DNA of 64,000 nt from Candidatus Aminicenantota bacterium (GTDB lineage Bacteria > Acidobacteriota > Aminicenantia > Aminicenantales > Aminicenantaceae). The stretch is from contig CP070750.1 of assembly GCA_020348385.1 (NCBI GenBank), positions 3,585,511-3,649,510 of the forward strand. Reading direction: 5' to 3'. The position numbers and the translations under genes are program-made. Of this stretch, positions 63,359-64,000 are shown one piece after another. The notes beneath the pieces were generated by a model. The model was given only the letters and a program-made list of their open reading frames with translations. It did no database searches and was not told the origin of the DNA. Every line of letters begins with the position of its first letter. Within the stretch, counting starts at the first letter, position 1.

Positions 63359-63490
63359 AAAATCAATCCTGGTGTGTCCGAAAGCCCGTATTTTCAGGAT
63401 CTGGAGCGTGCCAGCTGGGAGCAGACCTACATGATCACCGATATGGAAAAATACCGGGCCGAGCTGGAAGAGCTGAAAAAGCTTAAATAG
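63359..63490 (+). pseudogene. C-terminal remnant of a GWxTD-type gene
   Basis: A 43-codon plus-strand frame with no start codon, preceded by an in-frame TGA at 63356, encodes YFQDLERASWEQTYMITDME then KYRAELEELKKLK and a stop. The last 20 residues match the end of the short GWxTD lipoprotein at 55219-55875 (ILDIKKYQEQLEELKKIK) at most positions. The rest of the gene is gone. Its stop codon abuts the stop of the convergent ankyrin gene. Confidence 0.6.
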
Positions 63491-64000
63491 TCAGAACCGT
63501 TTCGTTCCCTTCCAAACCAGCAGGTCGGAGATCTCCGTGAAGCCGGCCCGTTCGGAAATTTGGAGCGGCGACTCACCCCGGTTGTTTCTGAGGTTGATAT
63601 AAGCACCTCGTTCGATTAGCCAAGCGGCGACTTCCGTATGTCCCCCCCGGGCAGCGATATGCAGGGCGGTTTCTCCGACTGAATCCTTTACGTTGAGGGA
63701 TACACCAGCCGCGGCAATGACGGCGACACAATCTTTGTCCCCGGCCAGTGACGCGAGGTGAAGCGGGGTCTGTCCGGTGAAGTCCTTGAGCTTCGCATCG
63801 GCTCCCAGCGATACAAGAAGACGGGCCGATTCTACCTGACCGCCGTACGCCGCCGTGTGGAGAGGCGTCATCCCCAAGGCGTCTCTCTGGTTGATCCGTG
63901 CTCCGTTGTGATAGAGAAGATCGACCAGGATCGCGTGTCCTCTTAAGGCCGCGATGTGAAAGGCGGATCGCCCGCGTATGTCTTTGATGTCTATCCTCGC
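63491..64000 (-). CDS. Ankyrin-repeat protein, C-terminal 169 residues (runs off window end)
   Basis: The frame is open from the window edge to TGA at 63491. It holds five ankyrin repeats: SAFHIAALRGHAILVDLLYH, TPLHTAAYGGQVESARLLVS, TPLHLASLAGDKDCVAVIAA, TALHIAARGGHTEVAAWLIE and SPLQISERAGFTEISDLLVW, each ending in GA-type turns. Ankyrin arrays bind proteins; no enzyme domain is visible in this part. The start and N-terminus lie outside the window, so an internal ATG at 63877 is not the true start. A decayed paralogue of its last repeat is at 56874-57002. Confidence 0.88.
   Translation of the reverse strand, partial: ARIDIKDIRGRSAFHIAALRGHAILVDLLYHNGARINQRDALGMTPLHTAAYGGQVESARLLVSLGADAKLKDFTGQTPLHLASLAGDKDCVAVIAAAGVSLNVKDSVGETALHIAARGGHTEVAAWLIERGAYINLRNNRGESPLQISERAGFTEISDLLVWKGTKRF

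Overview
This window reads as bacterial chromosome from a Gram-negative, largely saccharolytic and proteolytic anaerobe. The best guess is Candidatus Aminicenantes or another Acidobacteriota-related lineage. The reasons are two VWFA-related proteins of the acidobacterial type, two GWxTD-domain lipoproteins, an Oar-like TonB-dependent receptor with a carboxypeptidase-regulatory N-domain, a sulfatase-fold/TPR fusion, BNR-repeat secreted proteins and many lipoproteins or signal peptides. The assignment rests on gene-family content only. No rRNA, tRNA, CRISPR array, insertion sequence or prophage was seen.

Layout. 0-5.2 kb (minus strand): the N-terminal two thirds of histidine ammonia-lyase, a HAMP/SpoIIE phosphatase and a CrtI-like flavoprotein. 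5.4-15.0 kb (plus): a tight operon with an OYE-type flavin/FeS oxidoreductase, a fumarate-reductase-like flavoprotein, an SDR dehydrogenase, a fused KDPG aldolase/KDG kinase, a class A beta-lactamase-fold protein, a DUF2461 protein and a six-hairpin glycosidase. 15.2-23.2 kb (plus): a second sugar operon with GH38 alpha-mannosidase, a Gfo/Idh/MocA oxidoreductase, a UroD-like protein, a ROK kinase and a large uncharacterised protein. 23.2-26.9 kb: housekeeping-type genes (DUF502, mannosyl-3-phosphoglycerate phosphatase-like HAD, DUF389, UPF0316, MaoC). 27.1-34.1 kb: a BNR-repeat protein with a VWFA protein, converging on an M14 carboxypeptidase. 34.3-37.3 kb: a glycosyltransferase pair and an arsM operon led by a Cys-rich AbrB-type protein with a clear promoter/operator. 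37.3-39.7 kb: a heparinase II/III-type lyase. 40-52 kb: an amino-acid/peptide region with a PLP decarboxylase, a CDF transporter, an operon of membrane transporter, 51-aa membrane microprotein, aspartoacylase-like, C69 dipeptidase and DUF6305 genes, then DUF1028, M24 and M1 enzymes. 52-56.9 kb: a GWxTD/VWFA/GWxTD cluster and a CBM9-like protein. 57.7-63.1 kb: a G+C-richer TonB receptor and sulfatase-fold/TPR gene, separated by a strong terminator and flanked by relics of ankyrin, TPR and GWxTD genes. The window ends inside an ankyrin-repeat gene.

How the genes work together. The two sugar operons and the heparinase-type lyase suggest breakdown of mannose- and uronate-containing glycans, with 2-keto-3-deoxy sugar acids channelled through the fused aldolase/kinase. 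The 40-52 kb block suggests import and hydrolysis of peptides or acylated amino acids, consistent with hutH. The mannosyl-phosphoglycerate-type phosphatase and the GT78/GT81-like glycosyltransferase together hint at a glycosylglycerate compatible solute. Several promoters lie so close to their start codons that the mRNAs would have leaders of about ten bases or less.
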